In this document: piece by piece, positions 9,048 through 17,101 of the stretch | Layout of the letters: each line of letters begins with the position of its first letter | How positions within the stretch are numbered: position 1 is the stretch's first letter | Source of the DNA: an uncultured Bacilli bacterium | GTDB lineage: Bacteria > Bacillota_I > Bacilli_A > RF39 > UBA660 | Direction: 5' to 3' | DNA: 64,000 bases | NCBI GenBank assembly: GCA_910579455.1 | Contig: CAJTUT010000005.1 | Location: 1 to 64,000, forward strand | Notes under the pieces: generated by a model | Database searches by the model: none | What the model was told of the DNA's origin: nothing | The model's input: the letters and a program-made list of their open reading frames with translations, nothing else | Translations under genes and position numbers: made by a program

Positions 9048-9374
9048 CTAAACTTTCTTTTTTTTGACATTTTTTAAACAGTTTTTTATTTTATTTTTAA
9101 ATAAATTGATATATTTACCTAAATTAACAAACCCGATAAAAAATCCTATGGCAACACTAATCAAAAAGTAAGAATGAATCACTCCTTCATTGATCTTCCT
9201 AATAATTAAAAAATAAGCAAGTGAAGCATCTACCACATAAATAATAGTGATTATAATTTGAAATAACTTTTTTTTGCAAAAGAGAAATTTATAATTAATA
9301 TTTGTACAAACAGAGAAAATAATCCCAAAAACAAAAGAAAAAAACAAAGAAATAATTTGTATTCTTAAACCCAT
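9048..9374 (-). CDS. yabQ: Sporulation membrane protein YabQ-like
   Basis: A 108-residue protein with about three hydrophobic segments, one carrying VVDASLAYFLIIRKINEG and a later VAIGFFIGFVNLGKYI. The Asp at the start of the second segment, the NxG turn and the closing glycine/tyrosine pattern fit YabQ. In B. subtilis YabQ is a forespore outer-membrane protein needed for cortex formation. The identification rests mainly on position (yabP-yabQ-divIC order) plus this weak pattern. It overlaps yabP by one base and is shorter than B. subtilis YabQ, ending in a lysine run. Confidence 0.7.
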   Translation of the reverse strand: MGLRIQIISLFFSFVFGIIFSVCTNINYKFLFCKKKLFQIIITIIYVVDASLAYFLIIRKINEGVIHSYFLISVAIGFFIGFVNLGKYINLFKNKIKNCLKNVKKKKV

Positions 9375-9664
9375 TATTTAAATAACCTATTAAATATTCC
9401 ATTCTCTTTTGATTTTTTATTATTATCATCTAAATAATTAATTCCCGAAATTATTCCCCTAATAGAGACATTTCCCTGTAAAGTATCCAATTTAATTAAT
9501 TCTAACTCGGAACCTTTCACCAAAATAAAACCCATACTCGTTTCTAATAAAAACTGTTCTGTATCAAAGTTTTCAATTTTTTTCACTCCAGTAATCACTA
9601 AATTTTTTCTTTCTACTAAGCTGATTCCATGTGTATAATTACCAATTGTTTCTTGCTTTTCCAT
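9374..9664 (-). CDS. yabP: Sporulation protein YabP
   Basis: A 96-residue soluble protein matching YabP well: HGISLVERKNLVITGVKKIE, then FDTEQFLLETSMGFILVKG and the LDTLQGNVSIRG turn. YabP and YabQ act in the mother cell during cortex assembly in B. subtilis. A clear GGAGGAATTAAT ribosome site precedes the start. The upstream spacer holds a candidate SigE-type promoter and the spoVG terminator, so yabP-yabQ is probably a separate sporulation transcript. Confidence 0.88.
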   Translation of the reverse strand: MEKQETIGNYTHGISLVERKNLVITGVKKIENFDTEQFLLETSMGFILVKGSELELIKLDTLQGNVSIRGIISGINYLDDNNKKSKENGIFNRLFK

Positions 9665-9682
9665 ATTAATTCCTCCTACAAA

Positions 9683-9710
9683 ATTATATGTACAAGCATT
9701 TATAATATTA
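9683..9710 (-). promoter_or_regulatory. Candidate SigE-type promoter of yabP-yabQ
   Basis: On the minus strand TAATATT (9704-9710) and CATATAAT (9683-9690) are separated by 13 bases. This resembles the mother-cell SigE consensus (KMATATT, then CATACAMT after 14-15 bases), with one mismatch and slightly short spacing. TATAAT is also embedded, so a SigA promoter is possible. Confidence 0.4.
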
Positions 9711-9738
9711 CAAAAAAAAGAAGACTAAGCCTCTTCTT
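9711..9738 (-). terminator. Terminator of spoVG
   Basis: On the minus strand AAGAAGA and TCTTCTT pair around a 7-base loop, followed by eight T residues. It overlaps the spoVG stop codon. Confidence 0.8.
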
Positions 9739-10003
9739 CTGTTAATTCCTCTGCATTATTATACGCATCAATGATAGCTTCTTCAAACATTGATCTAACC
9801 TCAGGATTAATTGGGTGTGCGATATCTCGGTAGCCCCCTGTTGCGGTTTTTCTACTTGGCATTGCAATAAACAATCCATTATCCCCTTCTATAACACGAA
9901 TATCATGAACTGCAAAACTATCATCTAATAATACAGATGCAATTCCCTTCATACGTGATCCTTCTTTTTCAATTTTACGTACATTTACAGATGTAATCTT
10001 CAT
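9725..10003 (-). CDS. spoVG: SpoVG regulatory RNA/DNA-binding protein
   Basis: A 92-residue SpoVG, a small nucleic-acid-binding regulator originally linked to sporulation septation and cortex and also to virulence and cell-wall genes in other Firmicutes. Hallmarks are MKITSVNVRKI at the start, KGIASVLLDDSFAVHDIRVI, and the core FIAMPSRKTATGGYRDIAHP, followed by an acidic tail. The start at 10003 is chosen over one 30 bases upstream because an AAGGAGGAAC ribosome site lies immediately before it. A plausible vegetative promoter lies between veg and spoVG (TTGCAA, 17 bases, TAAAAT). Confidence 0.97.
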   Translation of the reverse strand: MKITSVNVRKIEKEGSRMKGIASVLLDDSFAVHDIRVIEGDNGLFIAMPSRKTATGGYRDIAHPINPEVRSMFEEAIIDAYNNAEELTEEEA

Positions 10004-10076
10004 GTATGTTCCTCCTTCTTTAAAGTATTTCACTTTATAAATTTATTTTATACTACTATTAAAAAAATTGCAATAT

Positions 10077-10310
10077 TTATTTTTTTAGTGCAATCTCTTT
10101 AATTTCTAAACTATTTGTTAATATATCATTATAACTAAATGACTTCACTCTATTAGTATAATCCAAAACCTTTATAATAAATATGGAACGATACACTTCT
10201 ACAATTCTACCAGAAAATTCTTCTGTCTGATTTCTAGCACCTTTAAATTTAAAAGAAAATATTTTTCCCTGATTCTGAGTAATAAAACTTCTAATCTTAC
10301 TTATATTCAT
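10077..10310 (-). CDS. veg: Veg-family protein
   Basis: A 77-residue protein matching Veg: KIRSFITQNQGKIFSFKFKG, then RNQTEEFSGRIVEVYRSIFI and VKSFSYNDILT. In B. subtilis Veg stimulates biofilm formation by opposing SinR. Whether that role holds here is unknown, but the TasA-like island 2 kb away makes it worth noting. The start overlaps the yabG stop by four bases, so translation is probably coupled. The rsmA-yabG-veg order is the same as in Bacillus. Confidence 0.9.
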   Translation of the reverse strand: MNISKIRSFITQNQGKIFSFKFKGARNQTEEFSGRIVEVYRSIFIIKVLDYTNRVKSFSYNDILTNSLEIKEIALKK

Positions 10311-11095
10311 CTTGGATACCCCACATACATTGTTCCATCTGTAATAATACCACCAATACCATCAGCACCATATTTAGTTTTTTCAATTAAAGATATTAAA
10401 TCAATACTTTTATTTCTAACTGATAAAGCAATAGAAGAGGCTATAATAGCAGGGTCCAACGCGTGAATATTAATTCTTTTAGGACTAGATGCAAAATTAG
10501 CTCCTGCCTTAATCAATTCTTCATAATCAGACTGACAAGCTCCTGAAATAACAATTAGTTTGTTTTGATCCTTTTCATATTTCCTTGCTACTTTAATAGC
10601 TTTAATAAAGTTCTTAGAATTTTGATAGTTTTCAATATTGTTCATATCATTTCTTTTTTTATAATAGGCATCATGGCCCGTAATCACTAAAATATCCGGA
10701 TTATACTCATTTAAATATTGATCAATGTATTTATAGACCTCAGATTCCTTTAACGTGATTCCATATGCTTTTACATTTAAGTCCCGGTAAAAATTAATAC
10801 ATCTTTCTAAATATTCCTCATCCCCATCAATGTGCAAAATTTTTCCAGGTAAGTAAAAATATTCTGATCTATCTAGATGAAGACTTTTTAAATTTTCATT
10901 AATAATCTCTCTATCAGATTTCGATATATTTGGCTTTTTATCCTCCTTTACTAAATCCTTTAATTCACTATCAGCATATAACCTTAACTCAATTCCCTTT
11001 AAAATAGCTGTACCTTCAGTTATATCAATTATTTTAAATAGAATATCATGATTATAAGACTTTCTACTTACAATATCTCCTACCTTTAAATTCAT
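10307..11095 (-). CDS. yabG: Sporulation-specific protease YabG
   Basis: A 262-residue protein of the YabG family, a cysteine-type protease that processes spore coat or cortex-lytic precursor proteins late in sporulation. Diagnostic stretches are LPGKILHIDGDEEYLERC, NPDILVITGHDAYYKK, VISGACQSDYEELIKAGANF, ASSPKRINIHALDPAIIAS and YGADGIGGIITDGTMY. It begins with a small beta-rich domain (KVGDIVSRKSYNHDILFKI). The Cys in GACQSDYEEL is conserved across the family and is a candidate active-site residue. It is translationally linked to veg. Its presence is among the best evidence here for a spore-forming lineage. Confidence 0.93.
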   Translation of the reverse strand: MNLKVGDIVSRKSYNHDILFKIIDITEGTAILKGIELRLYADSELKDLVKEDKKPNISKSDREIINENLKSLHLDRSEYFYLPGKILHIDGDEEYLERCINFYRDLNVKAYGITLKESEVYKYIDQYLNEYNPDILVITGHDAYYKKRNDMNNIENYQNSKNFIKAIKVARKYEKDQNKLIVISGACQSDYEELIKAGANFASSPKRINIHALDPAIIASSIALSVRNKSIDLISLIEKTKYGADGIGGIITDGTMYVGYPR

Positions 11096-11120
11096 AAAAT
11101 CATCTCCAACTAATTTTATG

Positions 11121-11163
11121 AATAAAAAAAGAAAATATGACTAATCTAGATGATTGCATATTT
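11121..11163 (-). terminator. Terminator of rsmA
   Basis: On the minus strand AAATATG pairs with CATATTT, with an inner AATC/GATT helix, followed by TCTTTTTTT. It overlaps the 3' end of rsmA. Confidence 0.7.
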
Positions 11164-11932
11164 CTATAAAAACCTCTACAGGTAATTTTTCGGACCTATC
11201 CGTTAGATCAAAACCATACCTCACTAGTACCTGCTCTATCTTCTCCAAATTATACTGTTTTAAATTATTTCTAATATTTTTTCTTTTATATTGAAAACTA
11301 TCCCTTATTAATTGAAAAAACAATCTTTTATTTTTTAAAGGAATTCTGTTCTTTCTTTTCGTTAAAGAAACAATCTCACTATCTACCTTAGGTTCTGGTG
11401 TAAACATCTTTCTATTTACTTTAAACTCTCGCTTAATATGATAATAATAATTTAATAACACAGTAATTGATCCATAGCTTTTATTTCCTGGCTTTGCACT
11501 AAATCTTTCTCCAACTTCTTCTTGAACCATGATTACAATTTTTGTAAAATCAATCTTAGAATCCAATAATTTTATAAGAATAGGCGTCGTAATATAATAA
11601 GGTACATTACTAACAAAATAAATAAAATCTTTATTATACTTTTGAATATCTTTTTCAATATCTCTTTTTAAGAAATCATCAAATATAACATCAACATTAT
11701 TATAGTCTTGTAACCCTTCTTTTAAATACTGCTGTAATTCGAGATCTATTTCATAAGATAAAACACTTCCCGAAACTTTTGATAATTGTTTTGTTAAAAT
11801 TGCTCTACCAGGACCGACTTCAATAACCAAAGAATTTTTTTCTATACAAGCTGCGTCTACTATTTTTTTTACCAAATTTGTATCTGTCAAAAAATTTTGA
11901 CCATACTTTTTTTTAAAATGAAATGTCTCCAT
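11141..11932 (-). CDS. rsmA: 16S rRNA dimethyladenosine transferase RsmA
   Basis: SAM-dependent dimethylation of two adjacent adenosines in helix 45 of 16S rRNA, a late 30S maturation step. The 263 residues carry the family motifs KKYGQNFLTD, VIEVGPGRAILT (SAM-binding motif I), the motif IV variant NVPYYITTPI (usually NLPYY), and RMFTPEPKVDSEIV-type sequence. Gene order tatD-rsmA-yabG-veg follows Bacillus, except that rnmV (RNase M5), normally directly upstream, is missing and a surface-protein island sits in its place. The start has a GGTGAAG ribosome site. Confidence 0.96.
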   Translation of the reverse strand: METFHFKKKYGQNFLTDTNLVKKIVDAACIEKNSLVIEVGPGRAILTKQLSKVSGSVLSYEIDLELQQYLKEGLQDYNNVDVIFDDFLKRDIEKDIQKYNKDFIYFVSNVPYYITTPILIKLLDSKIDFTKIVIMVQEEVGERFSAKPGNKSYGSITVLLNYYYHIKREFKVNRKMFTPEPKVDSEIVSLTKRKNRIPLKNKRLFFQLIRDSFQYKRKNIRNNLKQYNLEKIEQVLVRYGFDLTDRSEKLPVEVFIEICNHLD

Positions 11933-12011
11933 ATCTTCACCAACTTATTACGAATAATTCTTTATCTATTATACATGAATCTTTAAAAATTAGATACACT
12001 TAACAATTTTT

Positions 12012-12048
12012 CCAATAAAAATATAGAAAGTTATAAAACCTCTATATT
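12012..12048 (-). terminator. Terminator closing the SipW/TasA-like island
   Basis: On the minus strand AATATAGA pairs with TCTATATT, followed by TTTATT. It sits at the end of the last gene of the island. Confidence 0.65.
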
Positions 12049-12522
12049 AGAATCACTATTAGAATTGATAGTAACTTTTTTTACTAAGGTACTTTCAGAA
12101 TGATCTTCCTTTTCATGAATCATAAAGAAAATATTTCCAATAGATAACCCATATAGTAATACCTTCATAAACGATAAAAAATCATTAAAGTAGGAAAAGT
12201 TAATCCCATAACCCATAATTTGATTTAGTACCATGTTTTTATCAATAATTGCTCTAATCCCCACTACTATTATAGTAGTAAATACCAAACAACAAGTCAA
12301 ATTATAAAATAAATTTTTACTTACACTTTTCTGCTTTAAAATAATATTAACCATAAACAATATTAAAATGAGTATATAAGGAATAAACAAACTAGCAGAT
12401 TCTAACAAATTTTTATTTACTCTATCATACATAGATAAAATAATATAAAAGGTAATAGCAAAAGAGGAAAGTAGTAAAATCCATTTTAATATAAAGAATA
12501 AACCGTTCAATATTTTTTTCAT
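12031..12522 (-). CDS. Four-helix membrane protein of the SipW/TasA-like island
   Basis: I do not recognise this 163-residue protein. It has four predicted transmembrane helices (about 8-30, 44-62, 72-92, 112-135) and a hydrophilic, serine- and acid-rich C-terminal tail ending in NSNSDSNIEVL. It starts directly after the stop of the preceding membrane protein gene with a GGAGGGG ribosome site, so the two are translated together. Its place at the end of a signal peptidase/exported-protein operon suggests a role in secretion, assembly or anchoring of those proteins. That is inference from context only. Confidence 0.6.
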   Translation of the reverse strand: MKKILNGLFFILKWILLLSSFAITFYIILSMYDRVNKNLLESASLFIPYILILILFMVNIILKQKSVSKNLFYNLTCCLVFTTIIVVGIRAIIDKNMVLNQIMGYGINFSYFNDFLSFMKVLLYGLSIGNIFFMIHEKEDHSESTLVKKVTINSNSDSNIEVL

Positions 12523-12523
12523 C

Positions 12524-13216
12524 TTATACCCCTCCTACTACATTTTTATACCAAACAGATAAATCATAAATAAAATCAATAGAAGAAACATAATTATTTA
12601 AAATACTATAATAACTATCTTTGATGGGATTATAGATATCTACCTTAGATATCTCACTATTAAAATAGTAACTACTATTATTCTTAATCACTTTTTGGAC
12701 ATAATCTGTCGAATTAATTAATTGATTAATTTGATTTTCAAAAAAAGGTGCGACTGTTGGTAAGGAGGTTATATTTAATTTATTATTTTCAGTTAATGAA
12801 ATCTCATATAACTGTTTAACTAGGCATTCATTCGAAATTTGTACTTGATAAAATTGTTGCATATTATAAATATCTTTCATATCTACATTTTTTTTTGAAA
12901 TAAGAGTGTCAAACTCCTCTGTATTAATCTTTTTTGTACAAATATCCAATCTTGACTTTACACTAGACAAACTATAGGGATCCTCACTTCCTCTATAAGT
13001 ATTCATATCAAATCCTGAGGTGTTTTCTGTAATCAAACTCAACTTATTTTTTAATTCTTGACCGATTTTCATTTCAGTATCCTGTTTTACATAAGTTTCA
13101 TTCACATTACGATAATGATAAAAATTTAAAAATAGCAAGAAAAAACCAAATCCAAATACCAATCCAGTAACTGCATAAGCAATAATATTAGAATACTCTA
13201 TCAATAACTTTTTCAT
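12524..13216 (-). CDS. Single-pass membrane protein of the SipW/TasA-like island
   Basis: I do not recognise this 230-residue protein. One transmembrane helix (about 11-32) is followed by about 195 mostly helical, polar residues that should lie outside the cell, with cysteines in LDICTKK and SNECLVKQL. There is no signal peptidase site of SipW type, so it probably stays anchored. A GGGAGGG site precedes the start. It lies between the SipW-type peptidase and the four-helix protein, a few bases from each. A TapA-like accessory or assembly factor is possible, but no sequence evidence links it to TapA. Confidence 0.6.
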   Translation of the reverse strand: MKKLLIEYSNIIAYAVTGLVFGFGFFLLFLNFYHYRNVNETYVKQDTEMKIGQELKNKLSLITENTSGFDMNTYRGSEDPYSLSSVKSRLDICTKKINTEEFDTLISKKNVDMKDIYNMQQFYQVQISNECLVKQLYEISLTENNKLNITSLPTVAPFFENQINQLINSTDYVQKVIKNNSSYYFNSEISKVDIYNPIKDSYYSILNNYVSSIDFIYDLSVWYKNVVGGV

Positions 13217-13233
13217 ATTCCCTCCCTATTCTT

Positions 13234-13980
13234 CTAAATAACTTCAATATCATCATCACCTTTATCATGTTCTTTTTTATCTTCTCTTATATTAATAAAC
13301 TCAATATATTCCCTTTGTTGTTGATCTTTATCATTTTTCTTATTTGGACCAGATGACCTTTTTATAGACTTTGATAACTTTATTATATCGTATATTACAA
13401 GTCCTACACAAGGAATAATAATAATAAATACCCATCCATAAACGTTAGTTAAAAGTTGTTGCAAATATCCAATTTTTGGAATCTTAAAAATAACCTTCCC
13501 ACAGATATTTTTATAAGAAACCAAGGTCGAATCTTCCGCGTTATTATTATCTCCTTTTGTTCTAAAATATAAATCTCCCTTTTTAGATTTTTCTATACCA
13601 ACAATCCTATGTGTAATCGTTAACCCTGAATATCTAGGATCAGTTGATAAAAAGGTTATAATATCCCCCACTTTTAATTCACTAGCTTCTTTTCTTTGAA
13701 TTAATATAGCATCCTCTACCTTGATAGTCGGAACCATACTGGGACTAATAATTATATAAGCCCCAAACAATGGCCTTTTGGTAACTCCATTTTTCATATT
13801 TTTGTGAATATCAATAAAATATAAGGCGAATAGTATCATAATTATTACCAAAACAAAAACTAAAAAATATAAAAATATTTTAGATAATAATTGATATATT
13901 TTATGGATCACTGGAATGATTTTTTTATTTGATTTTTTGGATCTTTCATCCTGATTAAATTCATCCATTGTTGCATCCAC
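13234..13980 (-). CDS. Signal peptidase I, SipW (ER) type
   Basis: A membrane-bound serine peptidase that removes signal peptides from exported proteins. The 248 residues have a long basic N-terminal tail, a transmembrane helix (about 30-55), the catalytic serine in IISPSMVPTI, and a histidine in TITHRIVGIE. That histidine occupies the position of the general-base lysine of ordinary bacterial SPases, which marks the SipW/ER type. TKGDNNNAEDS provides the family aspartate region, and a second transmembrane helix (about 175-195) lies near the C terminus. A GTG start at 13980 is preferred because AGGAGGTGG lies 11 bases upstream; an earlier in-frame GTG is inside that site. The three exported proteins directly upstream are its likely substrates. 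Confidence 0.9.
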   Translation of the reverse strand: MDATMDEFNQDERSKKSNKKIIPVIHKIYQLLSKIFLYFLVFVLVIIMILFALYFIDIHKNMKNGVTKRPLFGAYIIISPSMVPTIKVEDAILIQRKEASELKVGDIITFLSTDPRYSGLTITHRIVGIEKSKKGDLYFRTKGDNNNAEDSTLVSYKNICGKVIFKIPKIGYLQQLLTNVYGWVFIIIIPCVGLVIYDIIKLSKSIKRSSGPNKKNDKDQQQREYIEFINIREDKKEHDKGDDDIEVI

Positions 13981-14069
13981 GTAAAAAGCCACCTCCTATT
14001 ATTGTATACTAAGTATATAATATCATGATTTTAAAAAAAATCCAACAAAAAAAGAGGATAACCCTTCCT

Positions 14070-14684
14070 TTATTCAGCCATATCTGCTTGAACATCCACC
14101 CTTATTTTAAATGTTCTTGCTACCTCATCACTCGCATAATCAGAGCTCAACCACATTCTCAAAACAAAACTATGTGATTGATTCTTTCGTTGAGAAGTTG
14201 TATTTATAAATTTTCCAGTATGATATAGTACCCTTTCATTAAGATCATCCTTGTAGACATCTAAAGAATTAAAATTTGTAGGAGATAATACTGGTTGATA
14301 TTGACTACCCTGCTTCCTTTCTAAATAAAGTCTTACATACTTCCCATCTAAAGGTTCTTTTTTACTTACCCCTGTAATATTTCTTGCAATAATTTTGTAA
14401 TTAATTTGAGTTGATCCCATTATTTCAGAAGAAATCTTGAAATCAAAATATTCCATTTGTTTCATTCCAACTTCATCTGGTGTTGGCATCGCATTTGTAA
14501 TTGTCATAACATTACTAACGCCTTCTGTATATGACATGGAAATTGTTCCAGTATTTACTACATTTTCCTTTTTTGAATGGAAAGTATAAGTAAATACTGC
14601 ATATGAAATACCCACTACTGCCACAACTAAAATTGCGATTCCTAATACTGATAATAACATTTTCTTTGAATCCGTTTGTTCCAT
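14070..14684 (-). CDS. TasA/camelysin-like exported protein 1 (SipW substrate)
   Basis: A 204-residue exported protein. A short charged start and a hydrophobic helix (about 9-28) end in GISYAVFTY, the pattern recognised by SipW-type peptidases. The mature part begins with NTGTISMSYTEG and contains AMPTPDEVG, FVLRMWLSSDY and a closing FKIRVDVQADM strand; all are shared with the next two genes. TasA and camelysin proteins with this type of signal form extracellular fibres or surface layers in Bacillus. Function here is inferred from the signal type and the adjacent peptidase. It is the third of three tandem paralogues in transcription order. Confidence 0.72.
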   Translation of the reverse strand: MEQTDSKKMLLSVLGIAILVVAVVGISYAVFTYTFHSKKENVVNTGTISMSYTEGVSNVMTITNAMPTPDEVGMKQMEYFDFKISSEIMGSTQINYKIIARNITGVSKKEPLDGKYVRLYLERKQGSQYQPVLSPTNFNSLDVYKDDLNERVLYHTGKFINTTSQRKNQSHSFVLRMWLSSDYASDEVARTFKIRVDVQADMAE

Positions 14685-14693
14685 TTTATCACC

Positions 14694-15305
14694 CTATTCA
14701 CTAACCTTAACACCTAATTTAGCTTTAAAAGTTAAACTTTCTTCACTAACAGGATAATCTTTAGAAAGCCAAAATCTTAATCTAATCCTTTGAGAGAAAG
14801 AGTTAGTAAAAGATTGTCTATAAATTAACTTTCCATTTGAATTTGCACTAGAGTCCGCTAAAGATCTAAAAGTAGTAACTCCACTTAATGCTCTTTCTGT
14901 TCCTTCTCCATCTGTAATATAGACTTTAATATATCGCTCATCTATTTGGGTCCCTGTAGAAGTATTAAGAGCATAAATCTCATAAGCTCCTCTACAATTA
15001 TCCTCCTTAGTTCCCTTGCATTCACAATTAAGTGTTGCATCATAATATCCTTGATCATAACCATCAATAGCACCTGCAGATAATTTTTTTCCCACCTCAT
15101 CTGATATTGGAAAAGCAGACTTAATAGAGATTAATGGCCCCTCATTAAAAGTACAACTAATAGCTCTTGTACTAATAACATTTCTTGTTTCTCCACTTTT
15201 TCCATAAAAGAATACTGCATAAGTTCCACCGACAATGACTAAAATTAACATTAAGATGAATAATAAAACGGGAACTATTTTTTTTCTTTCCTTCTTTTCT
15301 TCCAT
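14694..15305 (-). CDS. TasA/camelysin-like exported protein 2 (SipW substrate)
   Basis: A 203-residue paralogue of its neighbours. It has a lysine-rich start, a hydrophobic helix and the SipW-type site VGGTYAVFFYG, the clearest of the three. The mature chain shares FPISDEVGKKL and RIRLRFWLSKDY with the flanking copies. Unlike them it has a cysteine cluster (NCECKGTKEDNCRGAYE) that could form disulfides outside the cell or bind metal. The ATG at 15305 is preferred over one six bases upstream because the GAGGAG ribosome site is then correctly spaced. Only eight to fifteen bases separate the three genes. Confidence 0.72.
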   Translation of the reverse strand: MEEKKERKKIVPVLLFILMLILVIVGGTYAVFFYGKSGETRNVISTRAISCTFNEGPLISIKSAFPISDEVGKKLSAGAIDGYDQGYYDATLNCECKGTKEDNCRGAYEIYALNTSTGTQIDERYIKVYITDGEGTERALSGVTTFRSLADSSANSNGKLIYRQSFTNSFSQRIRLRFWLSKDYPVSEESLTFKAKLGVKVSE

Positions 15306-15319
15306 ATTCATTCTCCTCT

Positions 15320-15928
15320 TTATACAATTTTTCCATATACATTAATTTTAATTGCATAAGTTTTAACATCCTGTATTAAAGCATTTTCATTAACCCACAT
15401 TCTTAAACGATAATTATCAAACCCACTTTTTTCGGATCTCACTCTTTTTAATACCATAGAATTAATAGGTGACCCTATATCGGTTTTTTCCTTAATAGGT
15501 TCAAATGCTTTTGGTTCTACTAGCTGTTCATATGTTCCATTAACTTGTTTTTCTAAATAAACTTTTATATCTTGGTCAGGAATCGTACAATCAGCTTCCT
15601 TAATAGCAGCGATTTCATAAGTAATTGGTTGATCCTTTACAACAGTAGTTCTCACCGTAAAATCAAAGTATTCTCCTGGAGCATTTAAAGCTTTTCCTAC
15701 ATCATCACTAACAGGTGAGGCATTTTCAATAAAAATACCATTCTTACTTTCTGTATAAGTCATACTTACATTACCTTCATGATCCTCATTTGATTGTTTT
15801 ACCTGCTCCTGCTTTACAAAGGCTGTAAAAGAAATACTAATAACTGTAAAAACTAAAATTGTAATTACAATAAGAGAGATAATAACCTTCCTAGAATATG
15901 TTTTTTCCTCTATTTCTCTATCTTTCAT
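15320..15928 (-). CDS. TasA/camelysin-like exported protein 3 (SipW substrate)
   Basis: A 202-residue exported protein and the first gene of the island in transcription order, with a strong GGGAGG site. A hydrophobic helix (about 14-36) ends in ISISFTAFVKQ, a weaker variant of the SipW recognition pattern. The mature part has GNVSMTYTES, ASPVSDDVGKAL, EYFDFTV and NYRLRMWVNE, aligning with the two paralogues downstream. Sequence divergence among the three copies is high outside these blocks, so they are old duplicates or distinct subunits of one structure rather than recent copies. Confidence 0.68.
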   Translation of the reverse strand: MKDREIEEKTYSRKVIISLIVITILVFTVISISFTAFVKQEQVKQSNEDHEGNVSMTYTESKNGIFIENASPVSDDVGKALNAPGEYFDFTVRTTVVKDQPITYEIAAIKEADCTIPDQDIKVYLEKQVNGTYEQLVEPKAFEPIKEKTDIGSPINSMVLKRVRSEKSGFDNYRLRMWVNENALIQDVKTYAIKINVYGKIV

Positions 15929-15983
15929 TTGAATACCTCCCTTTTAATTTAACGAATATACTCCTATTTAAACATTATCATAA

Positions 15984-16739
15984 TTATAGTTTTAAGTCAA
16001 ATAATTCATAGCAATTATTTGTCGTTATTTTTCCTATTTCTTCTATTGGAATATTTTTTATCTCTGAAATTTTTTGAACAATAAAAGGAATATACTTTGA
16101 ACTATTTTTCTCACCCCTAAATGGATGTGGCGTTAAATAGGGACTATCAGTTTCTAGCACAAGATGTTCGACAGAAAGTTTTTCTACAATACGATCCAAT
16201 TTACTATTTTTAAAGGTCAAAACACCCCCTATTCCTAATTTATATCCCATTTTTATATAAGTGTTAGCAGTCTCCAAACTACCAGAAAAACAATGAATAA
16301 TTCCTCTTAAATGATATTGATTTAAAATATCAATTGTATCTTTGGTTGCATCTCTACTATGAATAACAACTGGTAAGTCCAACCTCTGTGCTATAGATAG
16401 TTGTTTTCCAAATAGTTCTTTTTGCTTTTCTTTATTAGTAGGATAATGATAGTCCAAGCCTATTTCCCCAATACCAACAATCTTTCTATTTTGTATGATT
16501 AAATTTTCTAATTGATCAAGATCGTTATCACAAACTTTATCTATTTGATCTGGATGAAACCCAAATGTCGCAAAAAGAGAATCATAAGAATTTAATAACT
16601 GGATTGATTCTTCAATATCTTCTTTTTCACAACAGGAAAAAATAATAAGTTTCACATTATTCTCTATGGAATCATTTATTACAGAATCAATATCATCATA
16701 ATATTTTTTTAATATATGACAATGTGTATCGATAAACAT
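15984..16739 (-). CDS. tatD: TatD-family metal-dependent DNase
   Basis: A 251-residue TIM-barrel hydrolase of the TatD family, linked to 3'-5' exonuclease activity and DNA repair or RNA turnover. The metal ligands are visible: DTHCH at the start, GEIGLDYH, PVVIHSRDA, GIIHCFSG and LETDSPYLTPHPFRG. It follows metG in the Bacillus order, with a 61-codon membrane-protein gene between them. The start is preceded by a GAGGTG site. Downstream lies the SipW/TasA-like island instead of rnmV. Confidence 0.95.
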   Translation of the reverse strand: MFIDTHCHILKKYYDDIDSVINDSIENNVKLIIFSCCEKEDIEESIQLLNSYDSLFATFGFHPDQIDKVCDNDLDQLENLIIQNRKIVGIGEIGLDYHYPTNKEKQKELFGKQLSIAQRLDLPVVIHSRDATKDTIDILNQYHLRGIIHCFSGSLETANTYIKMGYKLGIGGVLTFKNSKLDRIVEKLSVEHLVLETDSPYLTPHPFRGEKNSSKYIPFIVQKISEIKNIPIEEIGKITTNNCYELFDLKL

Positions 16740-16770
16740 AAAAACACCTCATACTTAGAGTAAAATAAAA

Positions 16771-16793
16771 AAATATCAGTGTCAATGATATTT
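16771..16793 (-). terminator. Terminator after the small membrane protein gene
   Basis: On the minus strand AAATATCA and TGATATTT pair around a 7-base loop and run into T residues. Confidence 0.75.
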
Positions 16794-16978
16794 TATGCAT
16801 CACTACGTTTGTGTATTTTTATCCTAATGTAATTCACTGTGACTAATACAAAATATAACATATCTAAATAACTCTTTGTATTCACAATAAATACAAAAAA
16901 TATAATAGCAAATAATAAATAAAAGCTATCTAAATTCATAAATTTAAAAATCCTCGCTTGTATCTCATCATCTTGCAT
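16793..16978 (-). CDS. Small hypothetical membrane protein
   Basis: A 61-residue protein with a short acidic start (MQDDEIQARIF), one or two hydrophobic helices (about 16-50) and a basic tail ending KIHKRSDA. The ATG at 16978 is used because a GGAGG site lies 11 bases upstream; an in-frame GTG three codons earlier is too close to it. It has its own terminator. No family recognised; existence is supported by the ribosome site, the terminator and the membrane-protein composition. Confidence 0.5.
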   Translation of the reverse strand: MQDDEIQARIFKFMNLDSFYLLFAIIFFVFIVNTKSYLDMLYFVLVTVNYIRIKIHKRSDA

Positions 16979-17034
16979 AAATAACACCTGCCTCCTTCTT
17001 AAAATTTACTACAAACTACCCTTAAAAATATATC

Positions 17035-17070
17035 ATAAAAAAATAGGAAACGATAATCAAATTTTCCTAT
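17035..17070 (-). terminator. Terminator of metG
   Basis: On the minus strand ATAGGAAA pairs with TTTCCTAT across a 12-base loop and is followed by seven T residues. Confidence 0.75.
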
Positions 17071-17101
17071 CTTTACAAACTTAGACAAGTTTTTACTATT
17101 A

